NCBI GenBank assembly: GCA_949297765.1
Contig: CASFTV010000025.1
Coordinates: forward strand, 1 to 57,905
Reading direction: 5' to 3'
From: an uncultured bacterium
Lineage (GTDB): Bacteria > Verrucomicrobiota > Lentisphaeria > Victivallales > UBA1829
Length of the DNA stretch: 57,905 bases
Position numbers and translations under genes: made by a program. Shown in pieces: positions 17,752 through 27,151 of the stretch (position 1 is its first letter; the number at the start of each line of letters is the position of its first letter). The notes beneath the pieces were generated by a model. The model saw only the letters and a program-made list of their open reading frames with translations. It searched no databases and had not been told where the DNA came from.

Positions 17752-18627
17752 ATGAAGAAGACAAAACTCCGGTATTTCACCTGTCTCAATGTAGATCCGT
17801 TCAGCGACATTTCCGTCCTGCATTTCAAGCATGAATTTGACCACTATAAACATCCTGAAGAGGAACGGCATGTCCGGAATTTTTACAAGATCACCCTGAT
17901 TGCGAAAGGACGCGGGATTCTTTTCTGCAACAACCGGGAGTTTCCGATTGGGCCGGGGACTCTTTATCTGGCACATCCGGACGACCTGACCTCCTACCGG
18001 ATTCAGACCGAATATCTGGAAATTTATGATGTGCTGTTCAAAGGGAATCTACTGCGGGAGTACCGGACCGGAGCACGGGAAGCCCTGCCGGTTCTGCAGG
18101 AGGGGTTTCAGCCGAAACCGGATGCTTCCCATCTCCTTCTTTTGCATGTGAAAAAGGAAATTCCCGGGCTGATCCGTCTGATGTACGGGGAGATGAAATA
18201 CAACTCTCCGGAACATCCGCAGATCGAAGAGGAATATCTGCGCCTTCTGCTGCTGTATCTGGAACGGGAATGGAGGAATCAGAACCGGATCGGGAACGCG
18301 GAAAAATTTGTCCGGCTGGTTCAGGACACCATCCGTTCCGAGTTCGAAAACGGACTTGATTTTCAGATGCTTGCGGAAAAGGCCGGCGTTTCTCCAGCCC
18401 ATCTCGGGCGCGTGTTCCGTCGGGCTTCGGGCATGAGCATTTCGGAAGCGCTCAAAAGACGGCGTCTTCAATCCGCCGCGGAGCTGCTGCACTCTTCCGG
18501 AGAAGCGGTTCATGTGATTGCGTTCCGTTCCGGATTTCATGACCCGTCCACCTTCTTCCGGGAATTCCGGAAAATTTATGGAATGACTCCGCTTGACTAT
18601 CGGAAAAAGTGGGAGAAAATGATCTGA
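17752..18627 (+). CDS. AraC-family regulator
   Basis: A 291-residue regulator. The ATG at 17752 has AGGA six bases upstream, whereas the frame continues open to the left without a better site. The N-terminal domain is cupin-like (FYKITLIAKGRGILFCNN, FPIGPGTLYLAHPDD). The C-terminal domain has LAEKAGVSPAHLGRVFRRASG, then VIAFRSGFHDPSTFFREFRKIYG and PLDYRK. It comes directly before a pseudopilin and a large secreted glycosidase, the likely targets. Confidence 0.9.
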   Translation: MKKTKLRYFTCLNVDPFSDISVLHFKHEFDHYKHPEEERHVRNFYKITLIAKGRGILFCNNREFPIGPGTLYLAHPDDLTSYRIQTEYLEIYDVLFKGNLLREYRTGAREALPVLQEGFQPKPDASHLLLLHVKKEIPGLIRLMYGEMKYNSPEHPQIEEEYLRLLLLYLEREWRNQNRIGNAEKFVRLVQDTIRSEFENGLDFQMLAEKAGVSPAHLGRVFRRASGMSISEALKRRRLQSAAELLHSSGEAVHVIAFRSGFHDPSTFFREFRKIYGMTPLDYRKKWEKMI

Positions 18628-18686
18628 AATTCTTTTTTTTGTCCTGCAAGACCCATATTCCCCTTTCTTTTTTCTTCTTGTCCGGT

Positions 18687-18692
18687 TATAAT
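18687..18692 (+). promoter_or_regulatory. Candidate -10 element (TATAAT)
   Basis: A perfect TATAAT lies 58 bases before the pseudopilin start at 18751. No clear -35 is found 16-18 bases upstream, only a T-rich tract (TTTCTT). This would fit activation by the AraC protein encoded just upstream. Confidence 0.4.
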
Positions 18693-18750
18693 TAGATGCA
18701 GAAACATGATATTGAATCCGGTGGAACAGCAGAAAAGAAAGGAAGCGGAG

Positions 18751-19539
18751 ATGAAACAGAGCATACGAGGGAAGAAGCATTTTTCCCTGATCGAACTCCT
18801 GATCGTGATTGCCATCGTAGCAATTCTGGCCGGGTTGCTGCTTCCGGCGCTGAATCAGGCAAGAGAGAAGGCGAGGAACACAGCCTGTATCAACAATCTG
18901 AAGCAGCTCGGCTTCGCATTTCTCCAGTATGCGGGCGACAATTCCGACATGCTTCCTCAGGCGGATTATTACATGGAAAAAGGTTCGTTCCTGCTCTGGA
19001 CGAACGCATTGATGGGGGCGAATCCGCATGCGGAGACCGGAAAGGAATGAAGCGATGGAGAGGGATTGACGCAGGGACATTACCTGACCGTCCGCCAGTT
19101 TCTCTGTCCGGCGCAGACGGGAAACTTCAATGTGACCGGATCCGGAAACGGAACGGACTGGTGGATTGAGAATCCGCATTACGGCATCAGCTGGTACTAC
19201 CGGGTCCTTCAGCGCTACCGTCCCGAGCCGGCATCGGACAGCGGATCAACACGGCTTTCCCAGGTCAAACGCCCTTCGGACAAAGTGCTCTGTTTTGACC
19301 TTCAGCAGACCGACAGCGGAGGCAGCTGGATAAACAGCGGCTCCTGGCGCTGGAATAAAGATCAGTCGGTCCGGGGGAATTCCACCTATGGAGAACTGTC
19401 CATGCGGCACGGCAGTTCGATGAATGTGCTTTTTGTCGCAGGAAATGTCTCCTCCGTTCGTTTCTTCCGGAAAACCCTCCCGTGGGTGGTGATTCCTCCT
19501 CCCTTCAACGATTCCAGAAATCTCTGGTACAATAAATAA
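18751..19539 (+). pseudogene. Pseudopilin gene interrupted by an in-frame TGA
   Basis: The frame from the ATG at 18751 (AAAGGAAGCGGAG upstream) encodes [30 protein letters not shown] and [23 protein letters not shown]. It then meets TGA at 19048-19050. The same frame continues without shift as SDGEGLTQGHYLTVRQFLCPAQ to a stop at 19539. Near the end is HGSSMNVLFVAG, the H-X9-DG position with Asp replaced by Ala. A single TGG-to-TGA change would explain the stop, because Trp fits the context. The full product would be 262 residues. A sequencing error, a true nonsense mutation or stop-codon readthrough are all possible. Confidence 0.8.
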
Positions 19540-19557
19540 CAAGGAGTTTAAGAAAAT

Positions 19558-22500
19558 ATGCACAAACATGTACTGATTCTTCTGCTGGTTCTGGCATCCG
19601 CCGCTGTCCGCGGAATGCCGGAGTGGCTGAACGTTGCAAAAGACGGAACGTTCCGGATGGAAACGGCGGTCTTCCGGGTCGTTCATTTCGGAACCGGCCA
19701 TGCGCTGAGTTATCCGGAATCCGGAGAATGGAAAAAAGAGGAGAATTCGACGGTTTACAGAGGACGGCTTGCCGGCGGAGACTTTTCCGCCAGGTTGATT
19801 TCTTCCGCGAACGACCGTCTCTGCTACCGGGCGGAATTTTCCTCCACCACTCCCGTAAAAACGCTCGGACTGATGCTGGTCTTCCGGATTTCCGATGCGG
19901 AACGGACTCTGACGGTCGACGGGAAGGAATTCCCTCTCTCCTTCCCTTCCGATCCGGCAAAGGGAGCGGGCGAAGTCAGGCCCAAACGCAAATGCAAACA
20001 GATCGTTCTTCCGCTGGACTCCGGCTCCCTTCTCACAATCTCCGGAAAAACAGAGCTGAAAGTCATGAACTCCCGGGACGGCAGACCGGATCCCATCGAG
20101 ATCCGGCTCTATTTCCAGCCGTCCAGCGGAATGCTGACCCGGTCCGAAACGGATTGGAACTTTTCCCTGCGGAAGATTTTATCGAATCCCGTTGATATTT
20201 CGGATGTTGTGAACATGGGATTCCGCGATGACGTCGCGGGAGACGGAAAAGGCGGATGGACCGACCAGGGCCCCGGAAACGATCTTCGAGCCTTTCAGGA
20301 AAAAACAGTCGCCGCGGGAGGAAGCATTTTCCGGATTACGGATCCCGAAAAAAATGCGGGGAAATCGGTCATTGTCCTCGGGCGGACATTCCCGCGGGAG
20401 GTGACGCTCCCGGTCTCCGGCCGGGGAAGATATCTGCAGCTGCTCCATGCGACCGGCTGGACCGTTCCGGGAACGGCCGGAGAAATAACGGTCACATTTG
20501 CCGACGGGTCCTCCCAGAAAATCGAGGTTGTTTCTTTTCGCGATGTGGGGAACTGGTGGGATCCGTCCAACTATCCGAACGGGGCTGTCATCTGGCACGG
20601 GAAAAACCGTCTGGCGAATCTCGGGCTCTACGTTTCGCAGTTCCAGCTGGATCGGGAAGACCCTGTCAGACTGGTTCTGCGGGCGTTTGACCGCCAGCTC
20701 TGGCTGATTCCGGGAATCACTCTTGCCTCGGGACCGGTCCCGAACCGGGGAGAGGATCGGACGGTCGTGATCCGCGAAAACCGGGAATGGATCCGCCTGG
20801 ACTCTCCCCGAACCATTCAAGCCGGATCGCCGCTGGATTTTTCCGGCATGCTGGATGCCCCCGCCGGAAAATACGGAAGAATCACGGTGGCTCCGGATGG
20901 TCATTTCTCCTTTGAAAAGGCTCCGGAGAAACGGATTCGCTTTGTCGGGGTCAATCTCTGCAACAAAGCGCAGTTCCTGACGCATGAGGAGAGCGATGCG
21001 CTGGCGGAGCGGCTGGCGCGTCTCGGCTACAACGCCATCCGGATTCATCATCACGACAACTGGCTGGTGAAGAAAGACGCACCCGATTCCCTGACGCTCG
21101 ACATGGAAATGCTTGACCGCCTGGAATATCTCTTTGCCGCCTGCCGGAAACGCGGAATCTACATCACCACCGACGTGTTCGTCAGCCGGAAACTGAAAGC
21201 CGGCGACAGGATCCCCGAATGGATTCCCGGCGGCCGCGGCTACCAGATGAAAGCTCTTCTCCCGATCAGCCGCGCGGCAATGGAAAACTGGAAGGAGTTC
21301 GCCCGCCGCTGGCTCACGCACCGCAACCCGTATACCGGCATGACCTGGGCGGAGGATCCGGCCCTTTACCTCGTCAGTTTCACCAATGAAAACAATCTCT
21401 ATGCCAAACTGGCGGAAGAGCCGGGTATTGCGGAACAGTACCGGAAACTCTTTGGAAAATGGATGAAACAGAACCGTCCCGGAGAAAAAGCGGGAGAAGC
21501 GGCCCTGCAAAACCGCCGGTTTCTGGAGTTTCTCTATACCCTTCAGCATCAGAGCATTCTGGAGCAGGCAAAGTTTCTGAAAGAGGAACTCGGACTTCAG
21601 GCACTCCGGACCGACGTCAACATGCACAATAAAACACCGCTGGCGTTGATCCGCCGGGATCTGGACGCGGTGGACGACCACAAATATCACGATCATCCGC
21701 GTTTTCCGATCAACCGCTGGAAACTTCCGGGACTCTATCGGCAGCGTTCCGGCATTGCGTCTCTGGGGAACGAGGTTCCGGAACAGCTTTTTGCTCCGCG
21801 CCTTTTCGGAAAACCCTTCAGCATCACCGAGTACAAGTTCTGCGCGCCGAACCGTTTCCGCTCGGAAGGAGGACCGATGATCGGCGGCTATGCGGCGCTG
21901 CAGGGATGGGATGCGCTCTATCAGTTTGCATGGGCGCATTCCGACCGGGCCGTCAACACCGATTTGCAGATCGGAACGTTCGACTTTGCCAATGAACCGC
22001 TTGCCCAGCTTTCCGATCGTCTGGTGATGTTTCTTTTCCGGCGCGGCGATGTCTCGGCTTCCGAATCCCGGTTCGCCTGGAATGTGCCGGGAAACTTCTG
22101 GAACACCAATCTTCCGGAGGAGTGTCCGGTCGACTTCAGCCGACTCGGTCTGATTGCCGGAATCGGAACGGCGGTCGACGGGAAAACGATGCCGGGCGTC
22201 ACTCTTCTGTCGTTCGACGAAGCGGCGGGGAAGGCGCCTCTTCCGGATACGAAGATTCAAACTTTGCGCCGGACTCTTTCCGAATCCGGCGTTGCAACAA
22301 GCTCCACCGGTCAGCTCCGGCTGGATTCCCGGAAGAACACGCTGGCGATCCGAACCCCCCGGAGTCTGAGTGCCACGCTTGCTTCCGGAACACTGGAGGC
22401 AGGCGGACTTACGGTCAGCGGAATAGCTTCTCCAACCACGGTCAGCGTCAGTTCGCTGAATGCGGAACCGGTCTCCCGGAGCACTCAGCTTCTGCTCTTC

Positions 22501-22794
22501 CATCTGACCGATGTGCTGGACAGCGGAACGACGTTCAAGGGAGAAAGACGGCAGTATCTGCTCCGATGGGGCAAACTGCCGCATCTTGTCCTGCGCTCTC
22601 CGGCAGAGATTGCTCTCCGGCTGGACGGAAACTCCAGGCCCGAAGTAAAAGCGCTGCGGCTGGATGGAAGTGTTTACGGGAAGGTGGCATCACGTTTTTC
22701 CAACGGGATTCTGCGCTTCACCGCCGATCCCGGACTGTTCCGCGGCGGTGTAATGGTCTACTGGATCACCCGCGATCCCGGCAGCAGGAAATAA
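19558..22794 (+). CDS. Large secreted glycoside hydrolase, clan GH-A type
   Basis: A 1078-residue protein with an N-terminal signal peptide (residues 1-19). The N-terminal 440 residues are predicted beta-rich and probably carry carbohydrate-binding or sandwich modules. A TIM barrel follows from about residue 460 with RFVGVNLCNKAQF, LGYNAIRIHHHDNW and GIYITTDVF. Candidate catalytic residues are Glu611 (SFTNENNLY, acid/base) and Glu758 (FSITEYKF, nucleophile). This pattern is that of GH5-like families; I cannot assign the exact family. The stop is one base before the rhamnose mutarotase ATG, so the two are translationally coupled. That points to a rhamnose-containing polysaccharide as substrate (inference). 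Confidence 0.82.
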   Translation: MHKHVLILLLVLASAAVRGMPEWLNVAKDGTFRMETAVFRVVHFGTGHALSYPESGEWKKEENSTVYRGRLAGGDFSARLISSANDRLCYRAEFSSTTPVKTLGLMLVFRISDAERTLTVDGKEFPLSFPSDPAKGAGEVRPKRKCKQIVLPLDSGSLLTISGKTELKVMNSRDGRPDPIEIRLYFQPSSGMLTRSETDWNFSLRKILSNPVDISDVVNMGFRDDVAGDGKGGWTDQGPGNDLRAFQEKTVAAGGSIFRITDPEKNAGKSVIVLGRTFPREVTLPVSGRGRYLQLLHATGWTVPGTAGEITVTFADGSSQKIEVVSFRDVGNWWDPSNYPNGAVIWHGKNRLANLGLYVSQFQLDREDPVRLVLRAFDRQLWLIPGITLASGPVPNRGEDRTVVIRENREWIRLDSPRTIQAGSPLDFSGMLDAPAGKYGRITVAPDGHFSFEKAPEKRIRFVGVNLCNKAQFLTHEESDALAERLARLGYNAIRIHHHDNWLVKKDAPDSLTLDMEMLDRLEYLFAACRKRGIYITTDVFVSRKLKAGDRIPEWIPGGRGYQMKALLPISRAAMENWKEFARRWLTHRNPYTGMTWAEDPALYLVSFTNENNLYAKLAEEPGIAEQYRKLFGKWMKQNRPGEKAGEAALQNRRFLEFLYTLQHQSILEQAKFLKEELGLQALRTDVNMHNKTPLALIRRDLDAVDDHKYHDHPRFPINRWKLPGLYRQRSGIASLGNEVPEQLFAPRLFGKPFSITEYKFCAPNRFRSEGGPMIGGYAALQGWDALYQFAWAHSDRAVNTDLQIGTFDFANEPLAQLSDRLVMFLFRRGDVSASESRFAWNVPGNFWNTNLPEECPVDFSRLGLIAGIGTAVDGKTMPGVTLLSFDEAAGKAPLPDTKIQTLRRTLSESGVATSSTGQLRLDSRKNTLAIRTPRSLSATLASGTLEAGGLTVSGIASPTTVSVSSLNAEPVSRSTQLLLFHLTDVLDSGTTFKGERRQYLLRWGKLPHLVLRSPAEIALRLDGNSRPEVKALRLDGSVYGKVASRFSNGILRFTADPGLFRGGVMVYWITRDPGSRK

Positions 22795-22795
22795 G

Positions 22796-23110
22796 ATGCG
22801 GACCGCCTTCCACATGAAATTGCGTCCCGGCTGCGCGGACGAGTACCGGAAACGGCATGCGGCGATCTGGCCGGAGCTGCTCCGGAGCCTGCGCGAAGCC
22901 GGTATTTCCGATTACACCATCTGGCTGGAACCCGAAAGCGGAATCCTGTTCGCTCAGCGCCGGATGAAATCGCCGGATCGGGTCTGTGCGCTCCGGGAAG
23001 ATCCTGTGTTCCGGCGCTGGCAGGAGTTCATGGAGGATCTCCTGGAACAGAATCCCGGCGGATCCGGTCCGCTCTGGAGCACATTGCAGGAGGTCTTTCA
23101 CATGGACTGA
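22796..23110 (+). CDS. rhaM: L-rhamnose mutarotase
   Basis: A 104-residue protein of the expected size for RhaM. It interconverts the alpha and beta anomers of L-rhamnose. The family motif YRKRHAAIWPELL carries the catalytic His (residue 21) and a nearby Tyr17. ISDYTIWL and SGILFAQ follow, and the C-terminus LQEVFHMD matches the family end. The start lies one base after the stop of the large glycosidase gene. It supports rhamnose as the sugar released by the locus. Confidence 0.93.
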   Translation: MRTAFHMKLRPGCADEYRKRHAAIWPELLRSLREAGISDYTIWLEPESGILFAQRRMKSPDRVCALREDPVFRRWQEFMEDLLEQNPGGSGPLWSTLQEVFHMD

Positions 23111-23183
23111 AACGGAAGACTCCTTTGCGGGAGCATTTCCGGATCCATTTTCATAACGATTTTACACAAACAAAAGGTTTTTC

Positions 23184-24536
23184 ATGAACGCACAGGAAAC
23201 GGAGTCTTCGGAACTGCTCGAACAGCTGACGGTCGGGACCGCCTGGTCCGGACATAAAGTGAATTACTGCCTGCTGACAACGCCGGTCCGCCAGTATGTC
23301 GGTTATTATAATGCGGACCGGAGGCTGGTGATCGCCTCGCGTCCTCCTGATTCCCGGAGATGGGATTATCATGTGCTGGATACCGCGGTCGGGTGGGATT
23401 CGCACAATACCATTCAGATGTTCTGCGATTCAGCCGGGTGTCTGCATATCGCGGCGAACATGCACGCGGTCCCGCTGATCTACTTCCGGATGGAACGTCC
23501 GCACGATCCGGATTCCATTGTCCGCGTGCCCTCTCTGGTCGGGAACTGCGAAGAGAAATGCACCTATCCCCGTTTTCTCTCCGCCCCGGACGGCCGCATG
23601 ATCTTCCACTATCGAAACGGAGTCAGCGGCTGCGGGAATGAAATCTATAACGTTTACGATGCCGGTACGCATCGCTGGTCGCGGCTTCTCGAACAACCGC
23701 TGACTTCCGGATGCGGACGGATGAACGCCTATTTTTTCGGTCCGGTCTCCGGCCCGGACGGATTTTTTCATCTTGCGTGGGTCTGGAGAGACACCGGCGA
23801 CTGTTCGACCAATCATGATCTCTGCTATGCCCGCAGCCGCGATCTGCTTCACTGGGAGAATGCGGCCGGGATACCGCTTTCTCTTCCCATGACGTTTGAG
23901 TCGCCGGGAATCACGATTCTGCCGACCGCTCCCCGGAACAGCGGCTTGATCAACATGTGCGGCAATATCGGTTTTGATGCGTCAAAACACCCGATCCTTT
24001 CATTTCACCGATATGATGAGAACGGTGCAAGCCGGATCTATACGCTCCGCTGGAAGGCCGATGGGAAACACCAGCTTGTCCCCCACGGGAGCTGGTCTGT
24101 GAAAGAGCGCTGGGACTTCTCCGGCGGCGGCTCCATCCGGCAGATGGTGTTCTGTTCGCCGGTCCGACCGCAGCCGGACGGAAGCCTCCTTCTGGAATAC
24201 GAGTTTGTCGACCGGGAGGCTGGCTGCTGGAGACTGGATCCGGAAACTCTGGAGACAATCGAAACCCTTCCTCCGCGCTCCGCCTGTCCGAAGGAACTGC
24301 AAAAGATGGAGCAGAATTTTCCCGGACTGATCCGGAACTGGCTTCCGGATGCCGGAAGCTCCGATGAAGCCGGAACACAATGGTATCTGCGCTGGGAAAG
24401 TCTTCCGGCCAACCGGGACCGTCCCCATCCGCTCCCCCTTCCCTCTCCGACGTGCTTAAAAGTCTGCAAAGTTCGTCTCGGGGTATCGCTGAATTCAGAA
24501 CAGCCCTATCAGACATTTCAGGGAAGAACGTTGTAA
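23184..24536 (+). CDS. BNR-4-like beta-propeller protein, possible GH145/PL-type enzyme
   Basis: A 450-residue protein without a signal peptide. Its repeated Trp- and Asp-rich beta strands match the BNR_4 propeller family (PF15892): WDSHNTIQMFCDSAGCLHIAANMH, then TYPRFLSAPDGRMIFHYRNG, then GPDGFFHLAWVWRDT and TNHDLCYARSRDLLHWEN. Enzymes in this group include alpha-L-rhamnosidases of family GH145 and rhamnose-glucuronate lyases. The rhamnose mutarotase neighbour makes such a role likely, but I cannot identify the catalytic residue beyond the conserved His in DSHN. AAGG lies 6 bases before the ATG. Confidence 0.75.
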   Translation: MNAQETESSELLEQLTVGTAWSGHKVNYCLLTTPVRQYVGYYNADRRLVIASRPPDSRRWDYHVLDTAVGWDSHNTIQMFCDSAGCLHIAANMHAVPLIYFRMERPHDPDSIVRVPSLVGNCEEKCTYPRFLSAPDGRMIFHYRNGVSGCGNEIYNVYDAGTHRWSRLLEQPLTSGCGRMNAYFFGPVSGPDGFFHLAWVWRDTGDCSTNHDLCYARSRDLLHWENAAGIPLSLPMTFESPGITILPTAPRNSGLINMCGNIGFDASKHPILSFHRYDENGASRIYTLRWKADGKHQLVPHGSWSVKERWDFSGGGSIRQMVFCSPVRPQPDGSLLLEYEFVDREAGCWRLDPETLETIETLPPRSACPKELQKMEQNFPGLIRNWLPDAGSSDEAGTQWYLRWESLPANRDRPHPLPLPSPTCLKVCKVRLGVSLNSEQPYQTFQGRTL

Positions 24537-24750
24537 CCGCATCCTGTTTCGAGCATTCCGGCAATGCCGCTGGTTCTCTTCATGACAATGCGAATTCCGG
24601 CGAATCCTGCGGAAATCGGATGGAAGCAGCCGATCTTCCGAGCGAGCGGCCCAAACGGGGATCTCGTATTTTCCTCCTTCTCTCTTTCCGAAGCCCGCAG
24701 CGTCCCATTCATCCTGTTTGGAATCCTACCCTTGCGACAGTTCAAAGAGA

Positions 24751-25506
24751 TCAGAATATTTGCTTCTCCGATTCCGCCGCCGACGCTTTTCTTCTGCGGT
24801 ATTCCTGCGGTGTACAGCGAAAAACGGAAAGAAAAACCCGGTGAAGATAATTCGCTCCTCGAAATCCGGAGAGCCGGGCGGCTTCCGTCACCGGAAGCGA
24901 GGAATGCTCCAGGATCTGTGCGGCACACTGAATCCTCAGCTTGCGGAGATGTTCCGGGAAGGTCTCTCCATAATACTGGCGGAGAAGCTGGCTGATCCGG
25001 GAAACACTCAGATGCAGCGCGGAAGCAAGGTCTTCCCGCGAAACCTCCGGATTCCGGAAGTTGTGAATAAACCAGATTTCAATCCGGTCGCGCAGAGATC
25101 CGGTTCCGGCATGCGCCGTATTCCGTTCCAGACGCCGGCCGATGGATTCCGCAAACAGAAGCGCAAAAAAGCGCAGCTCCTCCGTAAGCTCCTCCGCGGA
25201 ATCAAACACGCCGACAAACATTGTCCCCGTCTCCGAAGAGAACTTCCGGATCGGCAGCACCAGTTCATGATAGCCGGCATGACAGCGTTTTTCCCAGCAT
25301 GTTCCCGCTCCCCGCCGCGTATCATCCGCCACACAGCTCTGATAGGAAGCCGCATCGGCGGACCGGATCTCTTCACAGCGCCGGTTCGCATGATGCAAGG
25401 CCAGTTTTCCTCCGGCAAGCGCTGTCAGCTCTCCCGTCTGGTCATGGAACGCCAGAGAGCAATGAAACTGGCGTTCAAAACAGGCGATCTCCTCCAGAAA
25501 TGTCAT
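24751..25506 (-). CDS. AraC-family regulator with PocR-like sensor
   Basis: A 251-residue regulator. The N-terminal 130 residues resemble PocR-type sensor domains, with spaced cysteines (CEEIRS, SCVADDTRRGAGTCWEKRCHAGYHELVLPI). The C-terminal domain has LASALHLSVSRISQLLRQYYG and VTEAARLSGFRGANYLHRVFLSVF, ending TPQEYRRR. It is transcribed away from an FAD oxidoreductase gene across an elaborate palindromic region at 25543-25617. Confidence 0.87.
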   Translation of the reverse strand: MTFLEEIACFERQFHCSLAFHDQTGELTALAGGKLALHHANRRCEEIRSADAASYQSCVADDTRRGAGTCWEKRCHAGYHELVLPIRKFSSETGTMFVGVFDSAEELTEELRFFALLFAESIGRRLERNTAHAGTGSLRDRIEIWFIHNFRNPEVSREDLASALHLSVSRISQLLRQYYGETFPEHLRKLRIQCAAQILEHSSLPVTEAARLSGFRGANYLHRVFLSVFRCTPQEYRRRKASAAESEKQIF

Positions 25507-25542
25507 CGTGGTTCTTCCGCAATGGTTGTCTTTTGTTTTTTT

Positions 25543-25617
25543 TCAATATAAGCGGGCTGATCCGCAATGCAAGTGCGGATCACTCCGCAGAGGAGAAATT
25601 TCTCAAACTTATATTGA
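25543..25617. promoter_or_regulatory. Divergent regulatory region with three nested palindromes
   Basis: The outer arms TCAATATAAG (25543-25552) and CTTATATTGA (25608-25617) are a perfect 10-bp inverted repeat. Inside are GATCCGC (25559-25565) and GCGGATC (25575-25581), flanked by GCGG and CCGC that extend the dyad imperfectly. GAGAAATTTCTC (25593-25604) is a perfect 12-bp palindrome. On the minus strand TTGCAT (25567-25572) and TATATT (25545-25550), 16 apart, form a promoter for the AraC gene. On the plus strand TATATT (25610-25615) lies in the other outer arm and lacks a -35, fitting an activated promoter for the FAD gene. Confidence 0.65.
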
Positions 25618-25703
25618 TCCTGGAGAAATGGAAATTGTGCATCGCGGAAAAAGGGGCTATCAGTATCCGCATCAGAAGAGAACAACGTTATCCGGGAGGA
25701 CGT

Positions 25704-27056
25704 ATGAACACCATTCTTTTTTCACAGGAAATACCGGTTCGGCATCGTACAGGAGTCTGTGTTGTCGGAGCGGGTCCGGGCGGCTGTGCGGCTGCCACCG
25801 TCGCAGCGGAACAGGGGGCAGATGTACTGCTCGTCGAAGGGAATGCCATGTGCGGCGGAATGAGCACCGCCGGACGGGTCCCGGTCTTCATGTCATGCTC
25901 GGACGGAGTCCGGCTTCTCTGCGAAGGATATGGCCGCCGCATTCTCGACGCGCTGAACACAGCCGGAAAACGGCATGACTTCAACGTCGGAAACGCCATC
26001 CATGCCGAACATCTGAAATGGATTTACGAACAGTTTCTGGAAGAATCCGGAGCGCGTCTGCTTTATTACTCCCGTCTTGCGGCGGTCCGGCAGGAGAACG
26101 GGAGAGTCCGGCAGGCGGTGTTTGCCGCTCCCGGCGGCATGTTTGCCGTTGAAGCCGAACTCTTCATTGACGCGACCGGCGACGGCTCCCTTGCGGCCTG
26201 GGCGGGCGCTCCGTTCGAACGCGGCGACGAGCAGGGACATGTCATGCCCTCCACGCTCTGCTCCGTCTGGGCGGGCTTTGACTGGGACGCCTATCGCCGC
26301 GGCGGAATTTTCAGCCATAACGACGAACGAATGCCCGCGCTGCTGGAAGAGGCCTTCCGGTCCGGACTGCTTCCGGAGGAGGACTATCATCATACGGGAC
26401 TATTCCGGATCTCCCGCACCTGCGCGGTCGGCAACATTTCCCATGTGTTCGACATCGACGCCACCGACGAGCGCTCCCTGACCGACGGAATCTGCCGGAA
26501 CCGGAAACTTCTTGCCCGCTATGAAGAGTTTTACCGGAAAAAGATTCCCGGCTTTTCCGAAGCGGAGATCATTGATTCCGGCTCCGTCCTCGGTGTGCGG
26601 GAATCGCGGAGAATCCTCGGCGACTACATCCTCAAAAAAACCGACTACGATGCCCGGCGCAGCTTCGACGATGAGATCGGCCGCTACAATTTTCCCGCCG
26701 ACCTCCATCCCGCCCGTCCGGGCAAGGCGGAACTTCTTGCCCACAAGCAGCTCTTCCGCTCCAGCGCCTGCGGGAAAGGCGAGAGCTACGGAATTCCCTA
26801 TCGGATTCTCCTTCCCCGGAATCTGGACAATGTTCTGACCTGCGGACGCTGCGTTTCCACGGATCGTCATGTTCACGCCTCCCTGCGGGTGATTCCCGGA
26901 GCGTATATCACCGGACAGGCGGCGGGCATGGCGGCAGCCCTGTGTCTCCGGCGGTCCTGCACGCCGCGCCAGCTTCCCGGAACGGAGATCCGCGCCGCAC
27001 TTGCCGCCGCGCACGCACTCCCGGAGAATCCGCATTCATCCGAAGCGCAGGAATGA
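25704..27056 (+). CDS. FAD-dependent oxidoreductase
   Basis: A 450-residue protein of the PF12831-like family. The FAD site is GVCVVGAGPGGCAAATVAAEQG near residues 16-37, with VEGNAMCGGMST after strand two, DATGDGSLAAWAG near residue 155, and a C-terminal DNVLTCGRCVSTDRHVHASLRV that includes the conserved GRCxS type motif. It stands alone opposite an AraC gene. GGGAGG lies 4 bases before the ATG at 25704. The frame is open much further left but this start is the only one with a site. The substrate is unknown; the neighbours suggest a carbohydrate-derived compound. Confidence 0.87.
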   Translation: MNTILFSQEIPVRHRTGVCVVGAGPGGCAAATVAAEQGADVLLVEGNAMCGGMSTAGRVPVFMSCSDGVRLLCEGYGRRILDALNTAGKRHDFNVGNAIHAEHLKWIYEQFLEESGARLLYYSRLAAVRQENGRVRQAVFAAPGGMFAVEAELFIDATGDGSLAAWAGAPFERGDEQGHVMPSTLCSVWAGFDWDAYRRGGIFSHNDERMPALLEEAFRSGLLPEEDYHHTGLFRISRTCAVGNISHVFDIDATDERSLTDGICRNRKLLARYEEFYRKKIPGFSEAEIIDSGSVLGVRESRRILGDYILKKTDYDARRSFDDEIGRYNFPADLHPARPGKAELLAHKQLFRSSACGKGESYGIPYRILLPRNLDNVLTCGRCVSTDRHVHASLRVIPGAYITGQAAGMAAALCLRRSCTPRQLPGTEIRAALAAAHALPENPHSSEAQE

Positions 27057-27151
27057 ATCTTCCCTGACGTTCCAAGAGTCCGCGATGCGCCATCTGCTCT
27101 CTCTGAACGGAGAGCGGAAATGTCGGACGGAGAAAACCGGCATCCGGTCGT

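Noticed and set aside
20179-22584. 801-codon minus-strand open frame
   Set aside because: Antisense to the secreted glycosidase gene, no ribosome binding site or recognisable domain.
27085-27120. GCTCTC/GAGAGC hairpin between convergent genes as a terminator
   Set aside because: Six-base stem, 8-base loop and no T run on either strand.
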